Assembly (NCBI GenBank): GCA_040768845.1
Contig: JAXGME010000002.1
Coordinates: 496,001-560,000, forward strand
Direction of reading: 5' to 3'
From: JAEZHK01 sp040768845
GTDB lineage: Bacteria > Bacillota > Clostridia > Christensenellales > Aristaeellaceae
DNA: 64,000 nucleotides
Shown: positions 17,359 through 25,858 of the stretch, in pieces
Layout of the letters: the number at the start of each line of letters is the position of its first letter
Numbering within the stretch: position 1 is the stretch's first letter
Notes under the pieces: generated by a model
What the model saw: only the letters and a program-made list of their open reading frames with translations
The model's database searches: none
Told to the model about the DNA's origin: nothing
Translations under genes and position numbers: made by a program

Positions 17359-18633
17359 TCAGTAGATCATGTTGCGCAGTTCATCCGCGCACGCCTTGGC
17401 GATTTCCGCGGGATCGCCGCAATCGACCACCAGCTTGTAGGCCATCTGATTCTTCACGATGTCCGCGGCACTGGGGTACATGTCGGTCAGGCAGGTGTTG
17501 GGCACGTCGTCCAGCATGGAGGACACCACATCGAACAGGTCGTCGCCAAAGAAGTCAAAGAAGGCGTTGGGCTCGGACAGCTCCGGCAGGCTGTACACAT
17601 CCTTGCGGATCGGGTCAAAGCCCAGGATTCTCCAAAGTTCCACGTTGCCTTCCTTGCTCAGCTTGGCAAAGGCCAGGAATTCCTTGGCGGTTTCCGCGTT
17701 GGCGCTGGTCTTGACCACGGCGGTGCCGGTGCCGCCCATCTGCGCGGTCTTGTGGCCGCCGTCGGACCACAGGGGCATCGGCGCGACCTTGATCTTCCCC
17801 TTCAGATCGGGCATGTAGTTGGTAAAGCGGCCCGCGTACCAGAAGGGCATGACCACGGATGCCGCGCCGCCCGCGTTCATCCAGCCGTAGTATTCCTCCG
17901 CGTGATGGTATCCGCCCGGGCAGGGAACGGCGGTGCCGTCGTCCAGCATGCCCTTCATGAACGTCAGGGTGTTGACGACCACCGGCTCGTCCATGCGGAC
18001 TTCGTTATCGGGCGTGAGCCAGTCGCCGCCGTGCTGGTTGACCAGCGGGTAGATGTTCCAGCAGTCGGTGGATTCCCAAGTGGTCATGGGCTTTCCGGTG
18101 GCCTCAAGCACCTTCTTGCCCGCCTCGTGGTAGTCGTCCCAGCTGGCGATCGACTTGTAGTCGACGCCGGCCGCCTCCAACACTTCGGTGTTGTAGAACA
18201 TCACCGTCGCGCCGATGTGGTAGTCGATGCCGTAGTAATTGCCGTCCTTGGCGTAGTTCTCAAAGCGGCTCATGACCAGCTGATCCTTCAGCGGCTCCAC
18301 GTATTCGTTCAGCGGGGCCAGTTGAATGTCGCCGCTTAAGTAGTTCGCGAACATGTTGATCTCTATGTCCACGATGTCGGGCGCGCCTTCGCCCGACTGC
18401 AGCGCGATGGTCAGCTTGTTGTGCATCTCCTCATAGGGATAGACCTGCATGTCCATCTCGATCGTCGGGTTCGCCGAGTCGGCGTTCCAGCGATCCAGCA
18501 TTTCCTTCATGAACTGCGTGTGCAGTTCCTGGAAAGTCCAGTAGGTCAGCTTGACGGGAGCCTGCTCGGCAAACGCGGGCCAAACACCCAGAACCAACAG
18601 GAGCGCCAGTGTCAAAGCCAATGCCTTCTTCAT
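17359..18633 (-). CDS. extracellular sugar-binding lipoprotein-like protein, SBP family 1
   Basis: 424 residues. Signal peptide MKKALALTLALLLVLG then AFAE; no clear lipobox Cys follows, although cleavage by signal peptidase I is plausible. The mature part has features of the family 1 solute-binding fold (VKLTYWTF, a DIVDIEINMFANYL segment, a GGTGTAVVKTSANAETAKEF segment). It captures the oligosaccharide, probably arabino-oligosaccharide by context, for the two permeases downstream. The start is ATG 18633 rather than 18642 because AAGGAGG then sits at normal spacing. Divergent from the LacI gene and preceded by a sigma-A promoter with operator repeats. Confidence 0.9.
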   Translation of the reverse strand: MKKALALTLALLLVLGVWPAFAEQAPVKLTYWTFQELHTQFMKEMLDRWNADSANPTIEMDMQVYPYEEMHNKLTIALQSGEGAPDIVDIEINMFANYLSGDIQLAPLNEYVEPLKDQLVMSRFENYAKDGNYYGIDYHIGATVMFYNTEVLEAAGVDYKSIASWDDYHEAGKKVLEATGKPMTTWESTDCWNIYPLVNQHGGDWLTPDNEVRMDEPVVVNTLTFMKGMLDDGTAVPCPGGYHHAEEYYGWMNAGGAASVVMPFWYAGRFTNYMPDLKGKIKVAPMPLWSDGGHKTAQMGGTGTAVVKTSANAETAKEFLAFAKLSKEGNVELWRILGFDPIRKDVYSLPELSEPNAFFDFFGDDLFDVVSSMLDDVPNTCLTDMYPSAADIVKNQMAYKLVVDCGDPAEIAKACADELRNMIY

Positions 18634-18663
18634 GGGGCCCATCCTCCTTGAGCGGGTTTTTAG

Positions 18664-18705
18664 GATAACGATAACCCGCGCTTCTACTGTTTATGTTATC
18701 GTTAC
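18664..18705. promoter_or_regulatory. pair of candidate LacI-family operators
   Basis: GTTATCGTTAC at 18695-18705 (plus) overlaps the -10 box of the binding-protein promoter. GTTATCGTTAT on the minus strand at 18665-18675 lies just downstream of the transcription start. The centres are 30 bp apart, about three helical turns. The adjacent divergent LacI protein is the likely ligand. Confidence 0.6.
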
Positions 18706-18721
18706 CCCGACTATTTGTCAA
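18693..18721 (-). promoter_or_regulatory. sigma-A promoter of the GH51/ABC operon
   Basis: On the minus strand, perfect TTGACA (18716-18721), 17-base spacer, TAACAT (18693-18698). The operator copy at 18695-18705 covers the -10 box, so repressor binding would block polymerase. Confidence 0.7.
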
Positions 18722-18783
18722 TAGAAAAATTAGCGTATAAGCCTAATTATTTAAGAAATTTTATTACGGTTACGGGATCGTCC

Positions 18784-18812
18784 TTGTGTGCCCCGAAAAA
18801 GTGTGGTACACT
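18784..18812 (+). promoter_or_regulatory. candidate promoter of the lacI-type gene
   Basis: TTGTGT (18784-18789), 17-base spacer, TACACT (18807-18812), 40 bases before the regulator start. Confidence 0.45.
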
Positions 18813-18851
18813 TGGGCAAAATCATCGATAATCTACGGAGGGTGTATCGCC

Positions 18852-19868
18852 ATGCCCCGTCGCGCCAGGGTCACCCTGAAGGACGTATCCAACGAATGCG
18901 GCTACGCCATCAATACCATATCGCGCGCCATGCGCGACGATAAGAAACTGCCCGCCGCCACCCGCGAGAAAATCCGCGCCACCGCGAGGCGGATGGGCTA
19001 CATCCCCAACTCGCTGGCATCTACGCTGCGCTCCGGCAGGAGCCACATCATCGCGGTCATCGTCAACGACGTGCACAACCAGCACTTCTGCGTAATGCTC
19101 AGCAAGATGGACGAGGCGCTGCGCCAGGCGGGCTACAACATCATGATCCTTTGCATGCAGCTGGACGAGGCGCTGGGCGAGCAGATGATCCACACCGCCA
19201 TATCCCAGTCGGTCGACGGCATTTTGTATTTCCCCTACCACAACAACCGCACCCACATCGATTACATGGTCAAAAACAGAATGCCCTTCGTCCTTCTGGA
19301 CCGCTGGATTCAGGGCATCGTCGCGGACTGCGTGCGCTGCGACGACGAGCAGGGCGGTTACCTGGCGGGGCGGCACCTGATCGGGCTCGGGCACAGGCGG
19401 TTTCTGTTTCTCTCCGGCGTGCTGGCCAGCAGTTCCCAGCTGGACCGGCACAGGGGCTTTCTGCGGGCGCTGGCCGAGGCGGGCGTCTCCGCGGACAGCG
19501 TGCGCGTCGTGCCCTGGGAGGCGGTCAGCGAGGGCATGATGAACGAGCACATGGGGCCGCTGCTCGAGCCGCTCGACTATACGGCGATCCTGTCCTTCAG
19601 CGATGAAATCGCGTACCACGCGCTCAACACGCTCCGGCAGCAGGGCCGCGCCGTGCCGGAGGACGTGTCCCTCATCAGCTTTGACCACATCCGTTCGGGC
19701 ATTCCCTACCTGCCCCGCCTGACCAGCATCTACGCGGCGGAGGGCGACGTGGCCCAGGCGGGGGTCAGACTGCTGCTCAACCGGCTGAAGCACCCGGATC
19801 TGCCGACCCAGGTGGAGATCCTGCCGGTCGCCATCTACGACGAGGGCACCACCGCCCCGCCGGCCTGA
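18852..19868 (+). CDS. LacI-family transcriptional regulator
   Basis: 338 residues. N-terminal helix-turn-helix (about 6-30: VTLKDVSNECGYAINTISRA) and hinge helix region NSLASTLRSGRSH, followed by a periplasmic-binding-protein-like sugar-sensing domain (IIAVIVNDVHNQHF onward). It probably represses the divergent sugar-binding-protein, permease and GH51 operon through the paired operators. ATG 18852 is preceded by GGAGGG; an earlier in-frame GTG at 18786 lies inside the promoter. Downstream lie only gene remnants. Confidence 0.93.
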   Translation: MPRRARVTLKDVSNECGYAINTISRAMRDDKKLPAATREKIRATARRMGYIPNSLASTLRSGRSHIIAVIVNDVHNQHFCVMLSKMDEALRQAGYNIMILCMQLDEALGEQMIHTAISQSVDGILYFPYHNNRTHIDYMVKNRMPFVLLDRWIQGIVADCVRCDDEQGGYLAGRHLIGLGHRRFLFLSGVLASSSQLDRHRGFLRALAEAGVSADSVRVVPWEAVSEGMMNEHMGPLLEPLDYTAILSFSDEIAYHALNTLRQQGRAVPEDVSLISFDHIRSGIPYLPRLTSIYAAEGDVAQAGVRLLLNRLKHPDLPTQVEILPVAIYDEGTTAPPA

Positions 19869-19915
19869 TGAGAAGCACGTCCCGCGGCTGATCCAAAGGG
19901 GAGGGACCGTTTCCG

Positions 19916-20251
19916 ATGAACGCGCTCAAGCACCGTCTCGGCACCGTGACGAACGGACTGACGCGCCGGATCCGGCGCATTGGCCTGACTGCGCGGCTTT
20001 GCGTCGCCGGCGTCGCGGTGGGCATCGTCCCGCTGGTGATTGTGGCGGTCGTCGCGTATGAAAACGGCAGCCGCTCCATCCTGGACAAGGTGAGCCGGGC
20101 GACGACCCAGACGATCGAACAGGTTTCGACGGTGGTCGGCACCAACCTGCAGATCATCATCAACGACGGCATCGAGATTGCCTATTCGGACCAGGTGCAA
20201 AAGGCGCTGGTCGACTATTCCTCCATGAACGCCATGGAAAAAACCAGCTGA
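19916..20251 (+). pseudogene. 5' fragment of a membrane sensor gene, probably YesM-type histidine kinase
   Basis: 111 residues and then a stop. There is a short cytoplasmic N-terminus, one membrane helix (about 35-55, with VGIVPLVIVAVVAYENGSRS) and the beginning of an extracellular helical sensor region (TTQTIEQVSTVVGTNLQIII). Kinases of this type would continue for about 480 residues with a second helix, HAMP, His kinase and ATPase domains, all absent. AAGGGGAGGG precedes the ATG, so the start is intact. The reading frame dies near 20245, where the sequence changes into an ABC permease 3' end. Could encode a short membrane peptide, but it looks like a deletion remnant. Confidence 0.7.
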
Positions 20252-20265
20252 AGCTGGACTTTTCG
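20237..20265. repeat. inverted repeat at the deletion junction
   Basis: CCAGCT-GA-AGCTGG (20244-20257), flanked by GGAAAA on the left and TTTTC on the right, sits exactly where the sensor fragment ends and permease-like sequence begins. It may have helped create the junction, or it may be chance. Confidence 0.4.
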
Positions 20266-20590
20266 GAAGGAAAAGCGCGCGTACGTCGTCGTCATCATGA
20301 GCACCATGATGATTCCCATCAAAATTCTGATGCTGCCCGCCTTCGGCACGATGGGCATCCTGCAGGCGATGACGGCCTGGAACGACTTTCTGTGGCCGCT
20401 GATCGTCATGTCCACAAACGCCAACTTCACGCTGACGGTCGGCCTGCAGACCTACCTGAACCCCTACGGCAACAACTACAAAATGCTCTTTGCCGGGGCG
20501 GTTCTTTCGGTAGTTCCCATCATGCTTTTGTTTCTGTTCAATCAAAAGTCCTTTGTCGCGGGCCTCACGGCGGGCAGCGTCAAGGGCTGA
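20261..20590 (+). pseudogene. 3' fragment of a MalG-type sugar ABC permease
   Basis: The frame ending at 20590 encodes about 95 recognisable residues: PAFGTMGILQAMTAWNDFLW, then LIVMSTNANFTLTVGLQTYL, a membrane helix (AVLSVVPIMLLFLFNQ) and the terminal GLTAGSVKG. This equals the last third of a carbohydrate permease and closely resembles the intact copy at 15373. The first two thirds, including four membrane segments and most of the EAA loop, are missing. No ribosome site precedes the first in-frame ATG (20297). It cannot be a working permease. Confidence 0.75.
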
Positions 20591-20600
20591 GGAGGGCCTA

Positions 20601-21114
20601 TGGAAGAAGTACGCTTCGCGAGGCTGCGCCCCCGCGAAATGACCGAGAGGCGGAATGCCCGCCCCGTTGTCTACATCCCGCTGGGCACGCTGGAATGGCA
20701 CGGCCTGCACAACCCGCTGGGCGCGGACGGGCTGCAGGCGGAGGAACTGGCGCTGCACGCGCCGCGGTGCTGACCTTCAACCAGTGGAATTACGACCGGC
20801 CCTGGACCCCGATGCTCGCCTGGGCGTTCGCGGATTTCCAGCTGCTCGGGGACCGGTACGATCATCCGGGCGACCACGCCGGTGCGTGGGAGACTTCGCA
20901 CCTTCTGGCCTCGGACCCGGATACCGTAGACATGCGGCTGACGGAAAAGTCGCTGCAGTACGGAATTCTGACCACGCGCGACCCCGCCGGCGCCACGGCG
21001 GAATTTGGCGAGGAGATCTTCGCCGCCGCCGCCGGGGCGGCCGTCCGGCGGGTGGATCAGCATCTGGCGTGCCCGGAGAAGCATTCCGGCCACGGGATGA
21101 ACGTCGATTCATGA
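20601..21114 (+). pseudogene. creatininase-family gene with internal deletion
   Basis: The 5' part (20601-20774) encodes 57 residues with the metal-binding start of creatininase-like amidohydrolases, VYIPLGTLEWHGLHNPLGAD. After ELALHA it stops at TGA. From about 20766, in another frame, the C-terminal part continues (AVLTFNQWNYDRPWTP, then DHAGAWETSHLLASDP) to a stop at 21114. The central roughly 100 residues, which carry the conserved GHGGN-type block, are absent. Both halves are recognisable, so the deletion seems recent or is an assembly error. GAGGAGGG precedes the ATG, 10 bases after the permease remnant. Confidence 0.7.
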
Positions 21115-21129
21115 GCAGAGCGCCGGCGG

Positions 21130-21855
21130 TCATTTTCCGGGCGCGCCGACCTCGCAAACGCTCGCGGCCACCTTGAGCGCCGTATCCAGGTCCGCATCCA
21201 CGTAGATGACGATCGTCCATCCCTCCGCCTGCCACGTCACCCAGGTAAAGCCCTTTTCCAGATTCTCCGCCGCCAGCGCCGTGGCGCTGCGCACGCCGAC
21301 GCGGCTGATCCTGGCGCCTTCCAGGCGGATGCCGTGGCGGGCGTCCCCTTCGTAAACACCAAACTGCAGGATGTGATCCGCGTCCTTCCGGTAGACCACG
21401 TCTCCGAGAGCCGGGTCAACCGCCTCCAGCGTCCAGCCCTCCGGGATGTACGCCGGGTAATACTTCTCCGTCCATTCCGCCGGAACGCCGTCCCTTTGCG
21501 CGCCGCCCGGGTCCAATTCCGCCCCCACGCGAAGGGGCGCGGCGCGCTCCATCCAGGACAGAAGCCTGGCCCGGGCCCCGGCGTCGGCGGCAAGCGCCAC
21601 GGTCAGCGCCAGATAAACCGCCAGCAGGATCCACGCCGCGCCGCAGACCATCCGGGGCAGCGTGCGGCGTGTGAATTTTTCGATTTTCGCGCGGCGTACC
21701 GCCCGACCGATGGCGCGGATCGCCCGCGGGTCCGGCGGATCGTCCGTCGCGCACGCCTCCAGCGCTCTCGCCTCGTCCCGCGCGATGTCCGCCAGCGCGA
21801 CGCGCATCAGGATATCCTCGTACATCGCGCACAGTTTCTCCCGGTTCAGCGTCAC
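21130..21855 (-). CDS. orphan DUF4367-type membrane protein, anti-sigma-like
   Basis: 241 residues. Short cytoplasmic helical N-terminus, one membrane helix (about 75-97), and an external C-terminal DUF4367-like domain with PAEWTEKYYPAYIPEGWTLE and EKGFTWVTWQAEGW. It is a clear paralogue of the gene at 35100, which overlaps an ECF-like sigma gene. The layout (N-terminal cytoplasmic segment, one helix, external sensor) fits an anti-sigma factor. I place the start at GTG 21855 because GAGGGGGG precedes it and the paralogue also starts with GTG ACN at the same alignment position; an ATG at 21882 lacks a spaced ribosome site. No sigma gene lies next to it. Confidence 0.8.
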   Translation of the reverse strand: MTLNREKLCAMYEDILMRVALADIARDEARALEACATDDPPDPRAIRAIGRAVRRAKIEKFTRRTLPRMVCGAAWILLAVYLALTVALAADAGARARLLSWMERAAPLRVGAELDPGGAQRDGVPAEWTEKYYPAYIPEGWTLEAVDPALGDVVYRKDADHILQFGVYEGDARHGIRLEGARISRVGVRSATALAAENLEKGFTWVTWQAEGWTIVIYVDADLDTALKVAASVCEVGAPGK

Positions 21856-22027
21856 TGGCCAGCCCCCCCTCGTCCGGTGCATCCCCTATAAATAACAACG
21901 CCGGCCCCGGACGCGTAGCCGTCCGAGGTCAAATTCCGTCGGGAGCCGCATCCGTGACTGCTACAAAAGGCGCCCTGATCTGTCTAATAAATGGACGGGC
22001 CCGGCGCCGGACGGGTTGCCAGATTCC

Positions 22028-22052
22028 GGAACTTCGGCGCCACAATTCCGCC
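22028..22052 (+). promoter_or_regulatory. possible ECF-type promoter of the exported-protein/ABC/MoxR operon
   Basis: GGAAC (22028-22032), 16-base spacer, CGCC (22049-22052), one base different from the CGTC seen at the VanW genes. It lies 57 bases before the ATG at 22110. Weak evidence on its own. Within the rest of the divergent gap 21856-22109 I saw no clear sigma-A promoter. Confidence 0.3.
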
Positions 22053-22109
22053 AAACGGATACGCGCGGCGTTCCAAATCGGGCGTCCGGGCGGAAAACGG
22101 GGGGATATC

Positions 22110-24926
22110 ATGCGGAAGGAACAAACCAGAAGCGCGGTGTTCGCGCTGCTCCTCGCGGGATGGGTAGCCCTTTGCGGGCAGACAGCCCTCGCCGCCGGCG
22201 CGGCGACGGTCGCGCCCCGGCAGGCGCAAGCAGCCGTCGAGGACTGGGACGCCGGAGGCGAGGATGCCGGGGCGGAAGCCCCTGCGGAGGGGGACGCTGG
22301 AGACAGCCAACCCTCCTCCGGCGACTGGGACGACGGCGCGGCCAACGTGGTGAAGGGCCGCACGTCGTCCGAACAGCAGGCCATCGGCCAGGCGGAGGAA
22401 AAGCTCCGGGCGGCGCTGCACGCTGAGGTGACAAACCCCGAGCTCTCCATCGAGGCCTCGCTGGGCTACGGGGGCATCGTCAGTTACGCAAGGCCGGTGC
22501 CCGTTGAAGTCACGCTGAGGAACACCGGAGCCGACATGGACGGCGCCGTGTGCGTCGACCTGTACCGGACCAGCAGTTCCTATGACCGCGTGGAATATCC
22601 GCTGTACCTGCCCGCGGGTTCGGAAAAGCGGGTTCGCTTCTACGTGACGCTGACGATGAAGCAGGACGTGTTCACGGTGGCCTACCGGTCGGGCGACACC
22701 GTGCTCGCCTCCGCCAATGTTTCACCGTCCAAGGCCGTTTCCCCGGGCATCTGCCTGATCGGCGCACTGTCGTCGGGCGCCGGCTCGCTCAGCTATCTGA
22801 ACATCGACGCCCAGCACGATCCGCTGCTGCGCGGCGAGTACTTTCAGACCGTACCGCTGGACGCGGGCAGCTTTCCGGACACGGCGGAGGCGCTGGATGC
22901 CTTCGGCGTTCTGGCGGTGGACGGCGCGGACCTGACGGCGCTTGACGACGCGCAGAAGGTCGCCTTTGCCGCGTGGCTGAAGGCGGGCGGCGTGGCGATC
23001 GTGGGCGGCGGCGCGCAGGCGGCGGCCGGTTATCCGTTTTTTGAGGCGCTGACCGGCGCCCGCGCGGGCGCGCTGTACCAGGCGGAGGACATTACGCCCG
23101 CGCTTTTCACCGCGCTGGGCGAAACCGGGGAGGCGCTGGGCCAGGGGATGCTGCTGAACCGGCTGGACGCGGGTGAAAGCGCCATTGCGCGGTTTTCGGG
23201 CGGCGATCTCGCGGCCCTTTACAGGGTCGGCGACGGCGCGGTGTTTCTGGCCGCGTTCGAACTGGGCGCGCGGCCGCTGACGGACTGGGCGGACATCGGC
23301 ACGCTGTGGCAGAGGATCATGCTCAAGTGGGTGCCGGACGCCTACACCGACCTCTTTTCCGGGTCCGGGTACGATGACCGCGACGACTACCGGTCCTCGC
23401 AGGTGCTGAGCACGCTGCCGGTGAAGGACAAAGCCGCGCCCCGGACGCTGATCCTGTGGCTTCTTTTCGGTTTTGTGGCGGTATCGGGCGTCGGGATGTA
23501 CCTGGTACTGAAAAAGCTGGACCGGCGCGAGCTTCTGTGGCTCACAATGCCCATTCTGGCGGTGCTCGCCTCCTTTCTGATCTTCCGGATCGGCGTGGTC
23601 GGCGGCAGTGCCGACCCCATTGCCACCTCCTACGCCTGGATCACCCTGGACGCCGACGGTCAGAGCGACATCACCACCGGCGTGGGCGCGGCGACGCCCA
23701 TCCGAAGCGCCATGCGGCTGTCCGCCGGGGGCGACATTACGCTGGAGCCGCCGGAGCAGAACGGGTTTGAGGACAAATACTACGACAACACCACCTTTTT
23801 CAAAACGCCTTCCCAACTCCGCTACGTGCGCACGTTGGGCGCGGAAAACTCGGTGACGCTGCCCGCCCAGGCGGCCTGGACGATGAACGCGCTGAACGCC
23901 CGGAACAACCGCGCCTTTGAAGGGCGCGTGTCCGCCTCCATCTGGATGGAGGACGACGGGCTTCACGGCCGCGTGAAAAACGACACCGCCTATCCGCTGA
24001 CGGACTGCGCGGTGATCACCAGCGCCGGCTACGCGGATATGGGCGATCTGGCGCCCGGCCAGGAGGCGGCGTTTTGTCTGCTCAAGCTGACCGACCAGGA
24101 AGCCGACCATCTGAAGGCCGCAAAGGCGGCCGACGACTACGACTTCGCGCCGGAGGGGCGAATCATCGGCGCCTCGCCCGACGGCACCTCCGGCCTTGCC
24201 GATCCCAACGTCATCTTTGACGGCGCCGTCACGAAGGAATACCGCATCGAGGACCGCGCCAAGCGCGCCGAGGCCTATCAGCGCCTGGACGCGCTGGAGC
24301 GCGCCCAGCGCCCGGCACGGCAGGACCTCATCTTCATGTCCATGGACAGGTGGGCCTACAGCGGCGGCTGGTGGGGTTCCGGCAGCGATCCGTTCTTCCG
24401 GTTTTGCGGCTTCAGCGACCAGGCGGGCGCGGTCCATCTGACGATGGACGGCAAACCCGTCGCGCGAAGCGCGCACCTGGCGCTGGTGGACGCGGAGATT
24501 GCCTACCAACCGGTGAGCCCGACGGGCCTTGTGCTCTACCCGCTGGGCATGATCCCGGCCCATGTGGCCGAGGCCGCGAAGGGCGCGCCCACGCTGGGCG
24601 AGGCGGTCGACCGCGACCATTCCTTCCGCGTAACCACGAACCCCGCATTTGGCTTCCAAATCCCCGACGCGAACGCGCTGGAGGATTTGTCCATCACGCT
24701 CCAGAGCCGGTACGACACCCCGCCCACCATCCAGCTGTACAATGCGCAGGCGGGCACGTGGGACGACATGTCCCCGGCTGTCCTTTCGCTCAAGGGGGAC
24801 GAGCTGGCGCCCTATGTGGATGCGGACGGCACGCTGTTCCTGCGCTATGAGCCCGGCCCCAAGAGTGACGGCTATCAGGAAATTGCGACACCGGTGATCT
24901 CGGTTTCGGGGAGGGTAAGAACGTGA
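22110..24926 (+). CDS. large exported membrane protein, unknown function
   Basis: 938 residues. Signal peptide at 1-27 (SAVFALLLAGWVALCGQTALA), then a low-complexity Asp/Gly/Ala stretch and a large external region. Two membrane helices lie at about 448-470 and 483-503 (LILWLLFGFVAVSGVGMYLV; LWLTMPILAVLASFLIF), followed by a further external domain of about 430 residues. ATG 22110 follows GGGGGG and starts the signal peptide; the longer open frame back to 21954 does not. The stop overlaps the ABC ATPase start (GTGA). As first gene of an operon with an ABC exporter, MoxR, DUF58 and VWA proteins it may be the surface component of that system. I do not recognise a catalytic motif. Confidence 0.8.
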   Translation: MRKEQTRSAVFALLLAGWVALCGQTALAAGAATVAPRQAQAAVEDWDAGGEDAGAEAPAEGDAGDSQPSSGDWDDGAANVVKGRTSSEQQAIGQAEEKLRAALHAEVTNPELSIEASLGYGGIVSYARPVPVEVTLRNTGADMDGAVCVDLYRTSSSYDRVEYPLYLPAGSEKRVRFYVTLTMKQDVFTVAYRSGDTVLASANVSPSKAVSPGICLIGALSSGAGSLSYLNIDAQHDPLLRGEYFQTVPLDAGSFPDTAEALDAFGVLAVDGADLTALDDAQKVAFAAWLKAGGVAIVGGGAQAAAGYPFFEALTGARAGALYQAEDITPALFTALGETGEALGQGMLLNRLDAGESAIARFSGGDLAALYRVGDGAVFLAAFELGARPLTDWADIGTLWQRIMLKWVPDAYTDLFSGSGYDDRDDYRSSQVLSTLPVKDKAAPRTLILWLLFGFVAVSGVGMYLVLKKLDRRELLWLTMPILAVLASFLIFRIGVVGGSADPIATSYAWITLDADGQSDITTGVGAATPIRSAMRLSAGGDITLEPPEQNGFEDKYYDNTTFFKTPSQLRYVRTLGAENSVTLPAQAAWTMNALNARNNRAFEGRVSASIWMEDDGLHGRVKNDTAYPLTDCAVITSAGYADMGDLAPGQEAAFCLLKLTDQEADHLKAAKAADDYDFAPEGRIIGASPDGTSGLADPNVIFDGAVTKEYRIEDRAKRAEAYQRLDALERAQRPARQDLIFMSMDRWAYSGGWWGSGSDPFFRFCGFSDQAGAVHLTMDGKPVARSAHLALVDAEIAYQPVSPTGLVLYPLGMIPAHVAEAAKGAPTLGEAVDRDHSFRVTTNPAFGFQIPDANALEDLSITLQSRYDTPPTIQLYNAQAGTWDDMSPAVLSLKGDELAPYVDADGTLFLRYEPGPKSDGYQEIATPVISVSGRVRT

Positions 24927-25858
24927 TCGAGCTGAAAGGGCTGACCCGCGACTACGGCGCGTTCCGCGCGCTGGATTGCCTGGACATGACCATCCGGGAC
25001 GGCGAGTTGCACGGCTTTGTCGGGCCCAACGGCGCGGGCAAGACCACCACCATGCGCATCCTGGCGACGCTTTTGCCGATGTCCGGCGGCGAAGCCGCCG
25101 TGGACGGCGCGGACCTCAAAAAGAATCCCCGGGCCGTCCGGAAGATCGTGGGCTACATGCCGGACTTCTTCGGCGTGTACGACCGGCTCAAGGCGTGGGA
25201 ATACCTGGACTTCTACGCCCGCTGCCATGCCATGCGCGCGGGCGAGCGCGCGCGCATGGTCGGCCAGTTGCTGGAACTTGTGAACCTCGCGGACCGTCGG
25301 GATACGTATGTGGACGTGCTGTCCCGCGGCATGAAGCAGCGGCTGTGCATGGCCCACGCGCTGATCCACGACCCGAAGTACCTGATCCTGGACGAGCCCG
25401 CCTCCGGCATGGACCCGCGGGCCCGGTCCGAAATGAAGGAAATCCTCCTGCGGCTGCGGGCGATGGGCAAGTCGGTCCTGATCTCCTCCCACATCCTGCC
25501 GGAGCTCTCCGAGATGTGCGACGCGCTGACCATCATCGACAAGGGCAAGCTCGTGTTTTCCGGCAGCGTCGAGGCGCTGGCCCGGAAGATGCAGGGCGAC
25601 GCGCCGCTGGAAATCCGCCTGGCAGGGGACGCGGACGAGCGCGCGCTGGACGACGCGGTGTCCATCCTTTCCGAGTTCCCGGGCGTCACGGCCATCGAGG
25701 CGCTGGAGGGCGGGCTGCTGGCGGTGGAACTGGTCCAGGACGACCGGAAGGTCGCCGGGCTGATCCGGCGGCTGATTGAGGGCGAAGTCCCCGTGGTGGA
25801 CGTCCACCGGCGCAGGATGAACCTGGAGCACGTATTTCTGGAGGTGACGCAAGGATGA
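24923..25858 (+). CDS. ABC transporter ATP-binding protein, exporter type
   Basis: 311 residues. Walker A GPNGAGKTTTMRIL, signature LSRGMKQRLCMAHAL, Walker B YLILDEPASGMDP and the H-loop SSHILPEL are intact. The C-terminal extension of about 90 residues is usual for ABC-2-type export systems. GTG start with GGGGAGGG upstream, overlapping the previous stop. It energises the permease encoded next (ATGA overlap). Substrate unknown; the surrounding genes suggest an envelope function. Confidence 0.92.
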   Translation: MIELKGLTRDYGAFRALDCLDMTIRDGELHGFVGPNGAGKTTTMRILATLLPMSGGEAAVDGADLKKNPRAVRKIVGYMPDFFGVYDRLKAWEYLDFYARCHAMRAGERARMVGQLLELVNLADRRDTYVDVLSRGMKQRLCMAHALIHDPKYLILDEPASGMDPRARSEMKEILLRLRAMGKSVLISSHILPELSEMCDALTIIDKGKLVFSGSVEALARKMQGDAPLEIRLAGDADERALDDAVSILSEFPGVTAIEALEGGLLAVELVQDDRKVAGLIRRLIEGEVPVVDVHRRRMNLEHVFLEVTQG

